NCBI GenBank assembly: GCA_033980235.1
Contig: CM067065.1
Coordinates: forward strand, 5,845,328-5,909,327
Source of the DNA: Diadema setosum
Taxonomy: Eukaryota > Echinodermata > Echinoidea > Diadematoida > Diadematidae
Length of the DNA stretch: 64,000 bases
Reading direction: 5' to 3'
The notes below the pieces were generated by a model. It was given only the letters and a program-made list of their open reading frames with translations. It was not told where the DNA came from and did not search any database. Shown here one piece after another: positions 24,901-38,093 of the stretch; positions within the stretch are counted from its first letter, which is position 1, and every line of letters starts with the position of its first letter. Made by a program: the position numbers and the translations under genes.

Positions 24901-25846
24901 AAATAATAATGACGGGGCCTTCTTAGAACAGTGGCAACACTGCAAGGGTATCCTCTTTAATAGAGGATACCCTCGATAAAGATTGTCCTGTTTATAGTTC
25001 TCTACGTTTTTATCTTCACACCACGAAATTAGTCTCTCTTTCTCTCCCCCTCTCACTCTCTTCCTCTTCATATATAACTGCACGACAGCCTCTTAACAAG
25101 GCCTCGTGGATGAGGCTTGGCTTGGAAAGGCCATAAAGATCACATGTCGGCATGGACACTCTGAAACCTCAAGTTACTGGAATGCTGGAGGTCCCCTTTG
25201 ACAGAACATGGACCAATGTCTTTTGAAGACCTGCACAAACCCAATGGCAAAGCAAAAAGGCTCTTCCAAGTTGCACTAATGAATAAATCAATGACAATAA
25301 CAGTGTTTTCATATTAAAGGGTATGAATAATTCTGTAAAGGCTGAAATTTAAATATCTCAATATTTCTATTGTTATGCAAATGAGGTGAAACTGGAAGTA
25401 ATGTCAATTAGTAGAGGACAACTAAAAGTATAAAGTCAACACCCAATCACTATCACTCCATCCTTCACTTGTAAGAAATCTGCTCAAAACTAATAATTTC
25501 TCAGGGGTATGAATAATTTTGTTGTTAACTGTATATGCATTTCGGGAAAAATAATGGAGGTATAAACCCTTTGTTGTGAGTAGACTTCAGTTATGCATCA
25601 TGCATCATACTGTACTGTATGAAATTATGTTTGATGTTCGTATGAAACAAATTCACACCAAATACTGGTCAGTCTAGGAATTATAGACTGTGTCTGGAAC
25701 ATGTGCAATGCTTATTAGGCCTACATGGTATGTTATTTATGTAAGCTTTAGTCTACCATTCAATGCGCTGCATGGCTTGATGTGTAATTGCTACGGTTTG
25801 AAAAGGCAACTAAATCATAAACATGAATTTCATTGTAACTGTATAT

Positions 25847-26272
25847 GTGTCTGTGCATCACAAAACGAACAAAAAGTCGCACACACTGATTTTGTATGAG
25901 GTCTGAAAATAGGTGAAATGGGTCAACCTAACCGATCTTGACTTTTTCATATTTTATGAAAGAGCAAGCCTTCTTCTACATTATGCTAAAATTTGGGATC
26001 ATAAAACGTACAGGAAAGTTTGTTTTTGAACAGTTTATCTCGCACATTTTTTGGTAGAATAGTGTGATTAGGTGTTTCTTTAGGGTCCCCTTTTCATTTC
26101 TTAAGAAACTTGTACACACTCTTCACTTTCAACTCTAATAACTTTTGAAAGGATGATGCTACTGCTTTGAAATTTGGCATTAATCATGGACAGAATGTGT
26201 TAAAAAGGCACGCCTAATTTCAGTTTAATCTGATAACCTCTTCATTGTTGTTACTCTGGTGGTTTACCTCTT

Positions 26273-26311
<39 letters not shown>

Positions 26312-26562
26312 GTCCCATTCATCGCACAGCCAGCACGGTTTGGTAAAGATTTAGATTGAATAGACACTGTACTTAGCCTCTTTTCTCAGTTCACACTTTT
26401 CCCGAGTGTGTGCTTTCTTTTCAATATTTAGATAGGTTAGGAGAGTCCATTTGATTTGAGTTATACATCATTTTAAAGCTTAAAGTCGGCTCTTTAAGAA
26501 TACGTTCTTAACTAAAATTTCATGTGGGGCAACTTTCTGTTCGTTTTGTGACGCAGGGTCAC
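25847..26562. mobile_element. 0.7-kb MITE, family B copy 2
   Basis: Ends GTGTCTGTGCATCACAAAAC (left) and GTTTTGTGACGCAGGGTCAC (right) match family B (4688-5391) in the opposite internal orientation. Carries a 40-bp T-run and a GAGTCCATTTGATTTGAGTT segment shared with copy 1. Confidence 0.65.
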
Positions 26563-26739
26563 ATGATATGGTATGTGACACCCTGAAAGTTGATTATCTT
26601 CTTTTTTTTTGGGGGGGGGGAGGAGGGGGGGGGGGAAGACAAATAATCTCATAATTATATGACGAGTTGCCAAAAATTCTGATATAAAAGAGAACACAAG
26701 AACACAATGATTTAGAAATGCTGTCAGCGTTCATGCTAT

Positions 26740-27320
26740 TGTTAAAGAAAAGAAATTCAGCTCGCATTTCATTTAGCTGGTAATTTGATGTTTCAACGTT
26801 AACTTTGTGTATATTTTCAGGATTAATGACAATCAGGGATACTGTATGATTCTCTATTTACAGTTTGTGACACCGTAGGTTGAGTTTTGCTTGTGTGGAA
26901 CTGGGGAACTGAAGATGAAGTATCTCCAGAAATCATGAGCTGAAAAAAAAAAGATCTGATATGAAGAAACTACAAGACGTAGTTAATACTCTCAGCCTAT
27001 TAAAAGAAAGCTAGCATTTAATTGAGCTGATGATTTGATGGTTCAACTTGGTGTGTAGTGGCCACGGTCAATGGCAATGTTTACAGTATGTGACACCATT
27101 TGTGTGGGGCTCAGTGGGAACTACTATAAAGAAAAACTATCTCCAGAAAAAGAAGTTGACAAAAAAGTACTGAAGAAAAAAAGAAAACACAAGATCAAAG
27201 TAAATGCCCTCAGCCTGTTTATTTTCATTACAGAAAGTAAGCATTCTATTGCGAAGCTTGTTATTTGATGTTTCAAGAAGTTCAGTAATACATGTACAGT
27301 TTATATAGAACACCATAGTT
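26740..27320 (+). repeat. Degenerate ~245-bp tandem repeat, about 2.5 copies
   Basis: Shared blocks recur in order: GATTTGATG-TTCAAC, CAGTxTGTGACACCxT, AxTATCTCCAGAAA, and CTCAGCCT followed by an AAAG-rich tract (near 26775, 27030 and 27265). Divergence is high. Non-coding. Confidence 0.65.
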
Positions 27321-27380
27321 ATGTTCATTACTCTTATAGATATGCAGATATTTGTCCAAAACTTTGAGGTGACAAGCACT

Positions 27381-28129
27381 ACTTAGTATGGAAATGAATG
27401 GATATCTTTTCCGAAACCATTTCTTCTCTTTCATCATTTGTACATGTTATGCAGTGTATTTTGATTTTGAATTTGAGTTTGATAAAGGAAATGTTGGCAT
27501 GGATGCTGTATTCCTTGCCTGTTTTATACATAACATGGTGGTTTTTATCCGCCAAAACACAAAAAGGTATTAGTTTGCGGTTTTCAAAAGAATCTTATTT
27601 GATGACTGAGACGTGCTATTTGTATTTTAAAGAGGATGTCAAGCAGGAGAAAAAGAAGTAGTCCAAGCTATATCCGACTTCCTCTTGTTGACATAAACTT
27701 AACTTAAAGGTATGTTCAACGCACTGTTGATGAAAAGGTTTACTTAAATGTGTTATACAACTGACCTTTAGCATTTAGTGCTTTGAAGTTGGTGTGAAAC
27801 TGAAGTCTACTCACAACAGAGGTTTTATTTCAGCATTTTCTGAAAGCTCTATTTGTGTCTCATTAGGTGAATACATCATACAGAATAAGTAGTTTGTGAG
27901 GACAGTAAAACATAATACAACTTCACGCAAATTTCAAATTTCTTCAGTGCTCCTTAAAGGTGTATCCATTTAAAACATTCAAAAGATGTGAACATCTTAT
28001 AGGTCTGACATTTATTATGTGCAAGGTATTATGGCTATATTATTGAGAAAAAAAACCCCCAAACATCTGAATATCATGTAATGTTATGTACAGTGTATAC
28101 ATGGAGTCATGTGTGAACGAACTGTGTGC

Positions 28130-28161
<32 letters not shown>

Positions 28162-29324
28162 TCTATTGTGCCCGGTCAGTTTGTGCGTGCAAACTACCCT
28201 GGGTCCCAGGGTATAAAGGGTAGTTTGCAGGCACAAACCCTTGTTGGGCGTGTCAGAGTCTGCGCCAAGACTACTACCAATACACTAACTGACTCTCCCT
28301 CAGACTGTACAGTTGGGAGACGCTAAAGTACAGGGCCTACGGCACAGTGTAGTTTTGGCACAGACTCCTTAACGACAAACATTTTTTTTTCTTCTTTTTT
28401 TTTTCAGTGCAAACAAGCGGGCTGGCAACCCCTTTCCCGACCAGATATTTTGTCAGTTTTTAATATTTTATTTATTTACACCCATAGGACATTCATTTAG
28501 GCCAAGTTTGGTCCATTGGCTAAATGGGATAACATTACATCCACCGGAGCGCCTTTTCGGGGGGGGGGGGGGGGGGGAGAGGGGTCCCTTGGGGCCGATC
28601 CCGCCCTCAGGGACCAGGGTGACGGGCATTTTGTAAAAAAAATGTTGAAAAATTCGTGTTTTCAGTGCGCATGTTTGAAGGCCTATAAAGTATGGTCTGA
28701 ATTTAGGAGTAACTGAAAATGTAGCAATCAAACCATTTTAGAAGATGGGGGGAACTAGTGAAATGACAGCATTTTTACCTTACCTTTGAACAAAATGACC
28801 AAATAGATTCAGAGAGTTGATGTTTGGTAAGACGTGTGTATTATAACTTTATGAAGATACTTTCCCGCACTGCAGAGACACGGGAAAATTGTGACATTTT
28901 GCAATTTAAACTTGACTAATGACCTTTGACGCTTGACCTTAGGTATGTGCAACCATGAGGTGATGGGGACAACTTTATCTACTTATTTATGCATGTGCAA
29001 AGTTTCAGCTGGGTACCTCTAGCGGTTCCTTAGTTATATCGTTCACATGTTATTTCTTATAAGAGACAGATCGAAGACATTTCCACGCATTTAACATATA
29101 CACATAATTTATGCACATTTAGGGATAGCTCCATGTATACACACAGACGTGCACACACACAGATACACACACATTATGAATACGTATAGTGATGAGGGAC
29201 ATTATACTATGATAGACAACCACATTTTTGTTGGCCATACAGACTAAAGGCTTAAAAAATTAACAAAACTCTCTTATCTATTGCTTTTACCATACCATCA
29301 ATATAGCAGCCTAGCCTGTATTCA
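27381..29324. other. No gene recognised
   Basis: AT-rich sequence with a (TG)n tract at about 28133-28159, a hairpin at about 28172-28238 (TTTGTGCGTGCAAACTACCC pairing with GGGTAGTTTGCAGGCACAAA) and a G-run near 28559-28577. The open frames here are short with no domain I recognise. Confidence 0.6.
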
Positions 29325-29538
29325 AAGAACGACCCAAGTCCATCACACAAAATAACCTCTCCACAATTAATGTAAATGTTCATTGTGATAATAATATATG
29401 CACAAATTTGTATACACCTTCCCACCACAGTTAAATAGAATATTATTGGACAAATAAGAAAGATATGAAGTTTTTTTTTTTTTTGTTTTTTTTTTTAAGT
29501 TTACTCGAAATGTCCTTCCATGGACTTGGGTCGTTCTT
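29325..29538. mobile_element. MITE with AAGAACGACCCAAGTCCA ends
   Basis: An 18-bp perfect inverted repeat (29325-29342 and 29521-29538) bounds about 214 bp of AT-rich non-coding DNA. Confidence 0.7.
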
Positions 29539-29766
29539 ATATTCAGATACTCAATTTCTAATACTCATACTTACCAAATTTACGGTTTGACATGAAAACT
29601 TCATCGACTTTTCAGTCGGTTTTACTTAAATTAATTACGATATTACTATTTTTTCAAAACTCAGTACATCTTAACAGGATTTTGAAACAAAATATACGCT
29701 TTTCACAGTCAAGTTTTGAGACATGTCATGTTTGTAACTGATACACAATACTAGTATCATATAAAC

Positions 29767-29897
29767 AGGGCTCAACACTAACGGTGGCCCGGTGGCCCGG
29801 GGCCACCAAAAATGAAAGTCGGGCCATCAAAAATTTGAAATTGATGATTTTGGTGGGCCCATCGGGCCGCTGAAAACGAAAGTTAGTGTGGAGCCCT
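29767..29897. mobile_element. 131-bp MITE with AGGGCTCAACACTAAC ends
   Basis: Inverted ends AGGGCTCAACACTAAC and GTTAGTGTGGAGCCCT, with an internal GGCCC/GGGCC hairpin (GGTGGCCCGGGGCCACC). Compact and non-coding, followed by a (TA)n tract at about 29913-29960. Confidence 0.75.
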
Positions 29898-29960
29898 ATC
29901 ATATACAGTATCTATCATATATATATATATATAATATATGTATATATATATATATAATAT

Positions 29961-30837
29961 GAGTATAATCACATTACGATTTAAGACCTCATGGGGCACA
30001 ACTGCGTTGGAACGAATTATGACAATTTTATATATTCTTTTTGTACACACAATAATATTATAATAATTAAGTTGGGATCACTGATTTAAAAGGTGAATAA
30101 CTCATTTGATTTGGCAAGGGCTGTTTGAAAATGCCTACCTATAAAAAAAAAAAATCATAAAGTTCTTAGATTTTATGCAATTTGGATTGCATTTCTAAAG
30201 TTATGCTTTTGACGATTTACACTTCCTTGTCACTAACTTTCCACTGGTCTGTACTTAACTTTAAAATGTAAACCTTGTCCACCATCACATCAAGAATCAT
30301 ATTTAAATAGGCGCTTGAACCTAAGGTTGTGTGCATTTTTTATCACGTGACCATGTCATGTCCCACCCTTTGTAGCCCATATTTTATGCTAATTACATGT
30401 GGTATTCCCCATCCGTACGTGAAATCACTTTCACCTCGCCTTACTTCTCCTGTTTTTCGCAATTATACAGGTAAAATCTTACTTTTCCGTTTATGTATTT
30501 GTATATAATTTTGTGAGTTATTTTCCAATTGTTCTGAACCAAGTGTTTCATGCCTGTGTTTTGTGGGAAAAGCGGTATTGCATCAGTGAGAAAAATCGTT
30601 CCTGTTTTCTCGAGCCATTCCCTATTCTTCGCGTGCTCGTCGAGTCGCTTGCTTCGCACGCTCACCAGGCGTCGTAAGTGGCAAAGTCATGTCCGTACTG
30701 TGTACCAGGGTGTACCGTCGCATGCATAGATTACTAGTATGTTCCGAATGTTGAAATCACTCAACATGCCTGCTGAAGATCTTGCGTCTGTGTGGTATTC
30801 AGGTCCTACGGTCACGTCTATGGAATGCCATGTGTTG
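29961..30837. other. No gene recognised
   Basis: Unique-looking AT-rich sequence. The only open frames are short and have no recognisable features. Confidence 0.55.
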
Positions 30838-31243
30838 CAAAAGTCGGGGAAACCACTGATCAGTAGTTTTTAACCACTGATCAGTGGTTTTAAACCACTG
30901 ATCAGAGGTTTTTCTTTGCTCGTGCAGAGTAAAAACTACTGATCAGTGGTTTCTAACTCTGCACGAGCAAAGCAAAACCCCTGATCAGTAGATTTAACTT
31001 TGCACGCACAGCCCAAAACCACTGATCAGTAGTTTTAACTGCACGCGCAGCTCGAAACCACTGATCAGTAGTTTCAACCACAGAACTCTGAGTTCAGAGT
31101 TCTGTGGTTTCAACTCTGCACGCGCAGCTCGAAACCACTGATCAGTAGTTTTAACTCTGCACGCGCAACTCGAAACCACTGATCAGCACAGCCCAAAACC
31201 CCTGATCAGTAGTTTTAACTCTGCACGCACAGCTCGAAACCTA
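30838..31243 (+). repeat. Palindromic TGATCA minisatellite
   Basis: About ten occurrences of AACCACTGATCAGTxGTTTxAA alternate with CTCTGCACGCGCAGCTCGAA. The core CCACTGATCAGTGG is self-complementary. One unit is replaced by a different palindrome, CCACAGAACTCTGA-GT-TCAGAGTTCTGTGG (31079-31108, arms of 14). Confidence 0.9.
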
Positions 31244-31734
31244 GTCCAGATACTGGACGATTTTTATCATCCGCAGTCCCCACACACTCGGCACCCACCA
31301 ATGCGCCCAACCGCTGATTGCGACACTCCGCCAATTGGTACTCCCGAAAAAAATCGTCCAGACTACCCTGCCAGAGCGAGCACGATAATGTAGTATGACA
31401 TCATCTAGTTGATATGCAGACGTAGCCATTCTTAATGAATATGCATTACGAGTGACGGCCACTCCTGTACGTAATCGTATTTTACGAGACACAGCTGATC
31501 GCATCAGGGAGGTCACCTCCCTGGGCCATCGTTTGCAATGTTCTCTGTGCAAAAGATATCACCCACCACGTGCAACGCGCGGGGGGGGGGGGGGGGGGAG
31601 GGAGGTTTTTTCATCAGGGCCAGTATGTATTGTGTTATTCACTTACAAAGCAGTCAAATTTTACTGTGCAACTTCGGTACCGGTATTGCCAGTGTGAAAA
31701 CTTGCCGGCAAATTATTTGTGTGGATCTACTCAG

Positions 31735-32950
31735 TTCAATTCAATTCAATTCAAACTATAATTCATTTTCGAAAAAAAAAAGAAGAACATAAACATTTCA
31801 CTTTCTTTGGTAACAGAGAATAAGGTTACATATACATGTAATCAAAACAGAGTAAATTCAGAAAACATAATTGTAGAACCTTGGGGTAGCAAATAATATT
31901 GTAATGAAAATTGACTGAAGTGATATAGACAATATAACATTACACAAAATATCGAAAATGGAGGGACCCACTAAAAAGGCAATGCTTGTAGAATTTGGAC
32001 CCCTCAGGTACAGAATGTCAATAAAAAATGAACTAATGCAAAAAAAAAAGAGAAAAAAATGGGAATAAAGACAGATAGAAAAAAAAGTCTGGAAGCCCAA
32101 TAAGAAGACAGAGTAACACACAGACACACATGCACAACGAGACTGAGACGAAGACAGAACGAGATAATAGTCTGTCAGATTAGGAAAACAATACAACGGA
32201 CAGAAAGGCAAAACAGATCCAGCGATCCTCGACAGAACTACTGTATACAATGTATATCGAAAAAATAATGGGATGCGTGGAAAGGATACGGAAATATGAA
32301 AAACATAGAGAGAAATAGAGTCGGAAGTACAAGTGGGATGGAATCTACGCTGTAAGTGTCTCAGGACAACAGAGACGAGAAATAATGTGACAGTATATCA
32401 TTGGTAATAATTCTTCGAAAAGAATCAAAATGAGCCAACAGGCTGGTTCAATTCTATAGGAACATAACATTGCAATAAGAAAGATTTTAATCTCCTCTTA
32501 AATGAAAATATAGAGGGTGCAATTTTTATGTCATTATGCAGAAAATTCCCATAAGTTGGGCCAGTATAGGTAAGGGTGTGCTTAGCAAGAATTGTTCGTA
32601 CAAGAGGTCAGTGAAATTCATTGGAACGTCGAGTGGGATAGTCATGGAATGATTGATTTCTTTGAAACATAGAATCGAAAATGGAGGGGAGTGAGTTGTT
32701 GCTGTATACGTATACATATTGCCCCAAATTAGATAAATACAAATCTTTAATTTTTAGCAGCTTATTAGCGGCAAATAACATATTTGAGTGGGAGGGTATG
32801 AAAGGATAACTGATGACACGGAGAGCTTTCTTTTGAAGATGGAACACTCTATCCAGTAGGTTCTGGTGAGTGTTGCCCCAAACTAAAACACCATAATTTA
32901 GATAAGGCAATATCAATGACGAATATAGCATAAAGTTAGTAATGATTTTT
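31735..32950 (-). mobile_element. 5'-truncated CR1/L2-like LINE, 3' part
   Basis: Minus-strand coding from about 32931 to 32425: LPYLNYGVLVWGNTH, LLDRVFHLQKKALRVI, FHDYPTRRSNEFH, one TGA stop at 32608, then RTILAKHTLTYTGPTYG and SFKRRLKSFLLQ before the final stop. This is the region downstream of the reverse transcriptase core in CR1/L2/Crack-type LINEs. The 3' end is marked by short (TTGAA) tandem units at about 31737-31755. The catalytic RT domain is missing, so the copy is dead. Confidence 0.75.
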
Positions 32951-34335
32951 GTGGAATATACACTACAATTTCATTCTATTTATGACACCTATATTGCTCG
33001 AAACAATGTAGCTCTGCAATTTTTCAAACCACCTGGTATATGCATGCATTTGCTTTTGTCTTTTTACTGAGCTTCACCAGAGGAATTATTATTATTTTTT
33101 TTTTAATGTTCACTGTACATCACAGTCAAGACAGACTGTTCCTACTCACGTTCCTATTTACAAGACCACCGACAGCTGTACCTTTCATAGATCTCTCTGT
33201 GACTTGGCCAGAGACTGAGACCAAGACCATAACAAATAAATGAATGAAAATAGATAAATGAATGAATAAATAAATAAATAAATAAATAAATAAATTAATA
33301 AATGAATAAATAAATAAAGAAATAAAGAAATGGATGAATAAAAGGATGAATTAATGAATAAATAAATATATAAAATAAAATAATCTAATCCGCACTTGAC
33401 TATGTAAAACCAAGGAGCTATTACACACGCTCCTTGGTAAAAATGTAAACAGAATGCGTATATGCAGCTCTATACTTTTGGTAACGTACATATTTTTGTC
33501 ATGTGTGTGATACATTGCCATGAAGATCGATGGATACCTTGAAATTAAACTTCAATGTAGTTCTTTCAACACCTAATATGTGGAGATGTATATGGTGAGA
33601 ATTTTGAACGATGTACAATTGCCAGTTTTCGCACCTTCAGACATTCGTTCCCTTAGAACACGCCAGGATGATCTAAGAAACCAGATTATTTCATGTCTCA
33701 AAGCCTGGTAAATTTCCTTGCAGGAAATGTACGGTTTTGTTGACTTTTGACAAGGAAAAATACGGTAAAAACGCTATTTTCATAATAATTTTTGTTTGTC
33801 AAACTATATAACAATGTGTCTTTTTTATGGTACGTGGCATCTAATAATCTGACCATGTTCTGGATCTGACATATCATGGGTATGTACCACAAAATTATAA
33901 GAACTTTATGAGTATAAAATTACAGAGAACAACTGAAATATCACAGCCCTATCAAACGGGGAACGTCCGTGATGCTTTTATCTCTATCGCTGCTGCAAAT
34001 TATACTTTGTTGTCCCAACTGTATAATGTATACAAAAATTTGGTATTCCAGCTCATGAACATATCCTGCAAAAACTGTACCTCTGCTGGCTGGATGGGAC
34101 GTAACATTTTTGTTTTAAATATTCAAAATTTTACTCAGTTTACGTCACGGACGTGCTTCCGCTATATTCACTAATAAAGATCGTAGCCCATTAAACGTTA
34201 TTGACGATATTGTTCTGATTCCAAATCGACTAAGATCTAGCCGCACGATAATGTTTGTTTTGAACTTCTGTCCATCCCTTGTCAAATGGGAACCGAAATT
34301 ACATTTTTAGACGAGAAAAAAAAAAAGAACGTCCG
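32951..34335. other. No gene recognised; AATA microsatellite
   Basis: Contains an (AATA)n-type tract at about 33237-33376 and a hairpin ACCAAGGAGC ... GCTCCTTGGT (about 33410-33440). The rest is AT-rich and I see no coding signal. Confidence 0.6.
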
Positions 34336-34930
34336 TAATTTATGGTAAAAGCACCATACTTGGTACACATGTACATGATGCCAATACAAGTCATTTCTGA
34401 TATGGAAGCCATTCTGTTTCTGCCTGTGGCGGCCGTGGCGGCCATTTTTCAAAATGGCCGCCATGTGATATAGCAATGCTGTGTATTTTGGAAACTATAA
34501 GTCCGATTGTCGTGATTCTTGTACCAAAGTATAGGTTTTGAGGGTCAAGGTTTCCAATGAAATTATCTTTGAGAGGATAAAACCATGGCAACCTACTTAT
34601 TAGCGGCCATTTTGAAAAAAAAAAAAAACATGGCTGCCGCTCTACATTCTATTCATATATTTTTAAAACCAATGGATGCATCTTCATGATTCTGGTACAA
34701 AAATATGTTTTTGAGGTTGAATTATTTAAATGGATACATCTTTTCGTGTATACAACCATCACATCCTATGTTTTGGCTGCCATAAAACATGGCCACCGCA
34801 ATGGACTATACTGTACGTCTTTGAAACTAATTGGGGTCAATGATTTTAAACAAGCATTTGTTGAATAGAACTAACACATTTCGTTTTCATGTCCATTTTG
34901 ATAAATATGACTGCCGCACTACATAGAGTA

Positions 34931-34961
<31 letters not shown>

Positions 34962-37900
34962 TATATAGGTCCTACAGTGTGGCCTAGAATTAACGGAAAC
35001 GCGAGTTTTCGCAAATATTTGGACATTTGCATTACGTTGATGCCAATATGAATGACATAAGGTTATAGAGAATTTATCTAGAAGAAGAATTACACCAAAT
35101 CATCCGATTTGGTTGAGTAGTTTTCATTCTACAGATGTTTTTGTAAAGACGGGTCGAGCGTAAATTTCTTAGCTCAGCATCGAACAAAAGCCACTGCCTT
35201 GGGAGACTAATGGGCCAGTCACAAATCAGTTGCGATGCGTCGGCGATGGGTAAAACCCGGGAAATTTTAACAAAATCTTGAGACAGATCTCACGATTTTG
35301 CACCCGTCGTAGGCGCTCTCCGGACGCCTGCGGCTTGTCGCAGATTTTTTAGGCATCGCCACACCCGTCGCGGTCCCTAACTTTGAATTTAAAATTGCAA
35401 GATTGCTCGCAAGATTTTTCACCCATTTTTGGCATCCCAGACACAATATCCGATGACCTAGGATGCCCTCCGATTAATCGGAGGCGTCCTCCGAATAATC
35501 TGAGACTAGTCGCAAGATTCTGTGTGGGATTGGAAATTCAGGTTGAGATTCAATGTCTGCGAATAGTCTCCGGCGCCCTCCGACTGAATCGGAGGCGCCC
35601 TGCGACGATTCGTACGCTTTCTGTGATCGTCTCCGAACGGTGGAATCGTAGTAAATCGCCGTGTATATAAGGGCCTCCTTTTCCCCCACATATACCCAGG
35701 GGGAAAAAAAAATAGACGATCGCAGATATATCGGAGGCGATCGGAGGCTAATCCCACGATTTTTCGACAAAACCGGGTCAAAATCCTTGAAAAAATCTCA
35801 GACAATGTGACTGCTCCACTTTTTATTAGGATTATTGCTAGGATTGTTCAAGGATTCTTTATTTTCTACGACGACCCCCGGCCAAAACTAATCCCCGACA
35901 GATCGCCGACATTGTGACTGGGCCATAACAAAGAGTTGAGGCCGCACATCACAATGTGGAATGCTTGAATTATTTCGAAAATTGACCTTCAATTATTGGG
36001 TAATCTCCTTTGCTGCAGCTTTGATAAAATAAAGTAAGAAATTAATGATCAACAAAAGCATGTCTAGAAAGAAAAGTACTCAACCAAATTGGACAATTTC
36101 GTTTTGGTTTTGCAACAAATATTCGTTTCCGTTTTCTGAGGGGCCACCCCATATATATATAACCCTCACTTGCCATATGTATTGTCCCATTGACAAGAAT
36201 CGTTCACCTATTCTTGGTAAATGAACGTTAAGTTCTTCATTGTTCATTGATTGTTGTTGATTGACCATACCTCTATCACATTCACTATTCAAGTAGGTAT
36301 TGAACATCACATATCAAAGTACAATTGTTGCATACCTGGAATACTAAAGATAATTATGTTGAATATCAAAGGCAGAATAAATGGTGAGAATGGAATAGAA
36401 GACTTTCCCCCAAATTTTGGATGCATAGACAGGAGAGTACAAATAGTGTACTGTCATAGTTTCCAGCCACAAAGACATGATTATTGCAGTCTTATAAGAC
36501 CTACTGATTTCTAAAGTTTGTTTTCAGTTCTTGTTCATTATTTCATAGTCTGACCTTGTCAAAACGGTTACACAAAATTATAAGGAATCATATGAAGGAA
36601 TCGAATGAGCTCGGACAATCCAAAACAATTATTGTTCCTGATCATCCATTGATGAGCGGTGATGAACGTGAATGCATATGTTGATGCAGGAGCGCTTTAG
36701 AGAACGTCTTCAGTATTTCTACTGGTGCCGGTAAGTAAGATCGATTTACTGAATATTTTATTCTGTAGTTTTATCTTCCAATAATTATGAACCTAAACAT
36801 TTGTATTTCTTTGAGGTTTTCCTTAAATTCATAAATTAGCATTCAAATCTTTCTTGTAGTTTATATTTTGCTAGTAGACTCATGTGAAGCTGCAAATGAC
36901 AGTTAGATGTAAACCTATAAAGATGTATTGTATAATACCTTTTACATATACTTTATCGTTTGATGTATAAGATTCAGTGTAGTTGAAAGTATCAGAACAG
37001 CCTGGTCAATCATGGATTTTATAGACATACATATAGTGTGTTTACATTTGATGTAAGTGACCCAAGAAGATTTAGAAGTTTTCTCACACTTAGTGTCATG
37101 TTTCCAAAGAAAACAGATGTACTATATTGGTTGGAAACTATGATTTTCATTCCATGGTCCAGAGACCAGAGAAGGCGAGAGTCTATATTTCTAGAAAATG
37201 TATAATCATGATTAATATGTACTTCAGACATGAAATTGTGAAGATCATGTTTTTCACATACACTGTACACACAGAAATCCTATAAAGGAAGTTGAGCATA
37301 TTTTCCAAAATGCTTACAAAGTTTACTATGCCCAGATGTTCCACATTAGAATACTGAAAATGAGGGAGCAAGTAATTGTTGACCCCTAAAACAAACGTTT
37401 ACACCAGAATCAATCCACAATGGGCATTCCGCTTTCATAACACTCGTACGCTGTATAACTGGAGGGAGGCCATATTTATTAAATGGCCGCCAAAACAGGA
37501 TGTGATGAACCTTTTCACTTTGCTAAAACATCATTATATTGAAAACCTTCACCCCAAAACTATACTTTTACATTTGCATCGTGAGTATATATCTTTTGAG
37601 TTCGAAGATATACAATATTCACTATCTGTTGTATGGCAGCCATATTTATTAAAATGGCCGCCAAAACGTAGGATGAAACGATCCATATTCACTTACAGTT
37701 GAATTTATCGGAATCCTTGACCCCCAAAACATATAAGTTGGTACCAGAGTCACAACCCTTTGTCCATACATTTTAAGGATATGTTATATCTAGCATGGTG
37801 GCCATATTTTTTTCAAAATGGCCGCAAATAAGTAGGTTGCCGTGGTTTTACCCTCTCAAAAATTATTTTATTGGAATCCTTGACCCTCTTTGGTACAAGA

Positions 37901-38082
37901 ATCACGACAATCGGACTTATAGTTTTCAAAATACACAGCACTGCCATATCACATGGCGGCCATTTTGAAAAATGGCCGCCACGGCCGCCAAAGGGAGAAT
38001 CAGAGTGGCTTCCATATCAGAAATGACTTGTATTGGCATCATGTACATGTGTACCAAGTATGGTGCTTTTACCATTAAGTGC
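34336..38082. mobile_element. 3.7-kb foldback element with AAATGGCCGCC arms
   Basis: The left arm (34336 to about 34920) begins TATGGTAAAAGCACCATACT. The right arm (about 37380-38082) is its reverse complement, ending AGTATGGTGCTTTTACCATT. The outermost ~250 bp are very similar. Each arm is itself built from degenerate units carrying AAAATGGCCGCC about every 150 bp with a TTGACCCxCAAAACxTA motif. The middle holds unrelated DNA including an (AC)n tract (34934-34960) and another inverted-end element (35211-35926). No transposase was seen. Confidence 0.7.
35211..35926. mobile_element. ~0.7-kb element with GGGCCAGTCACAA ends
   Basis: The left end TGGGCCAGTCACAA pairs with the right end TTGTGACTGGGCCA. 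The interior is full of short related words (GGAGGCG, AGTCGCAAGATT, GCGACGATTCGT) in both orientations, resembling subterminal binding repeats. It is nested within the foldback element. Non-coding. Confidence 0.55.
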
Positions 38083-38093
38083 ATGATTTTTTT

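Noticed and set aside
30838..31243. CRISPR-like look of regularly spaced palindromes
   Set aside because: Eukaryotic context, spacers are themselves repeated rather than unique, and no cas genes.
31858..32250. 130-codon minus-strand frame
   Set aside because: It lies in the 3' untranslated part of the LINE at 31735-32950, after its last stop, and shows no LINE or other domain.
37019..37371. Two overlapping minus-strand frames of 62-83 codons within the foldback middle
   Set aside because: Short, AT-rich, no splice context and no domain.
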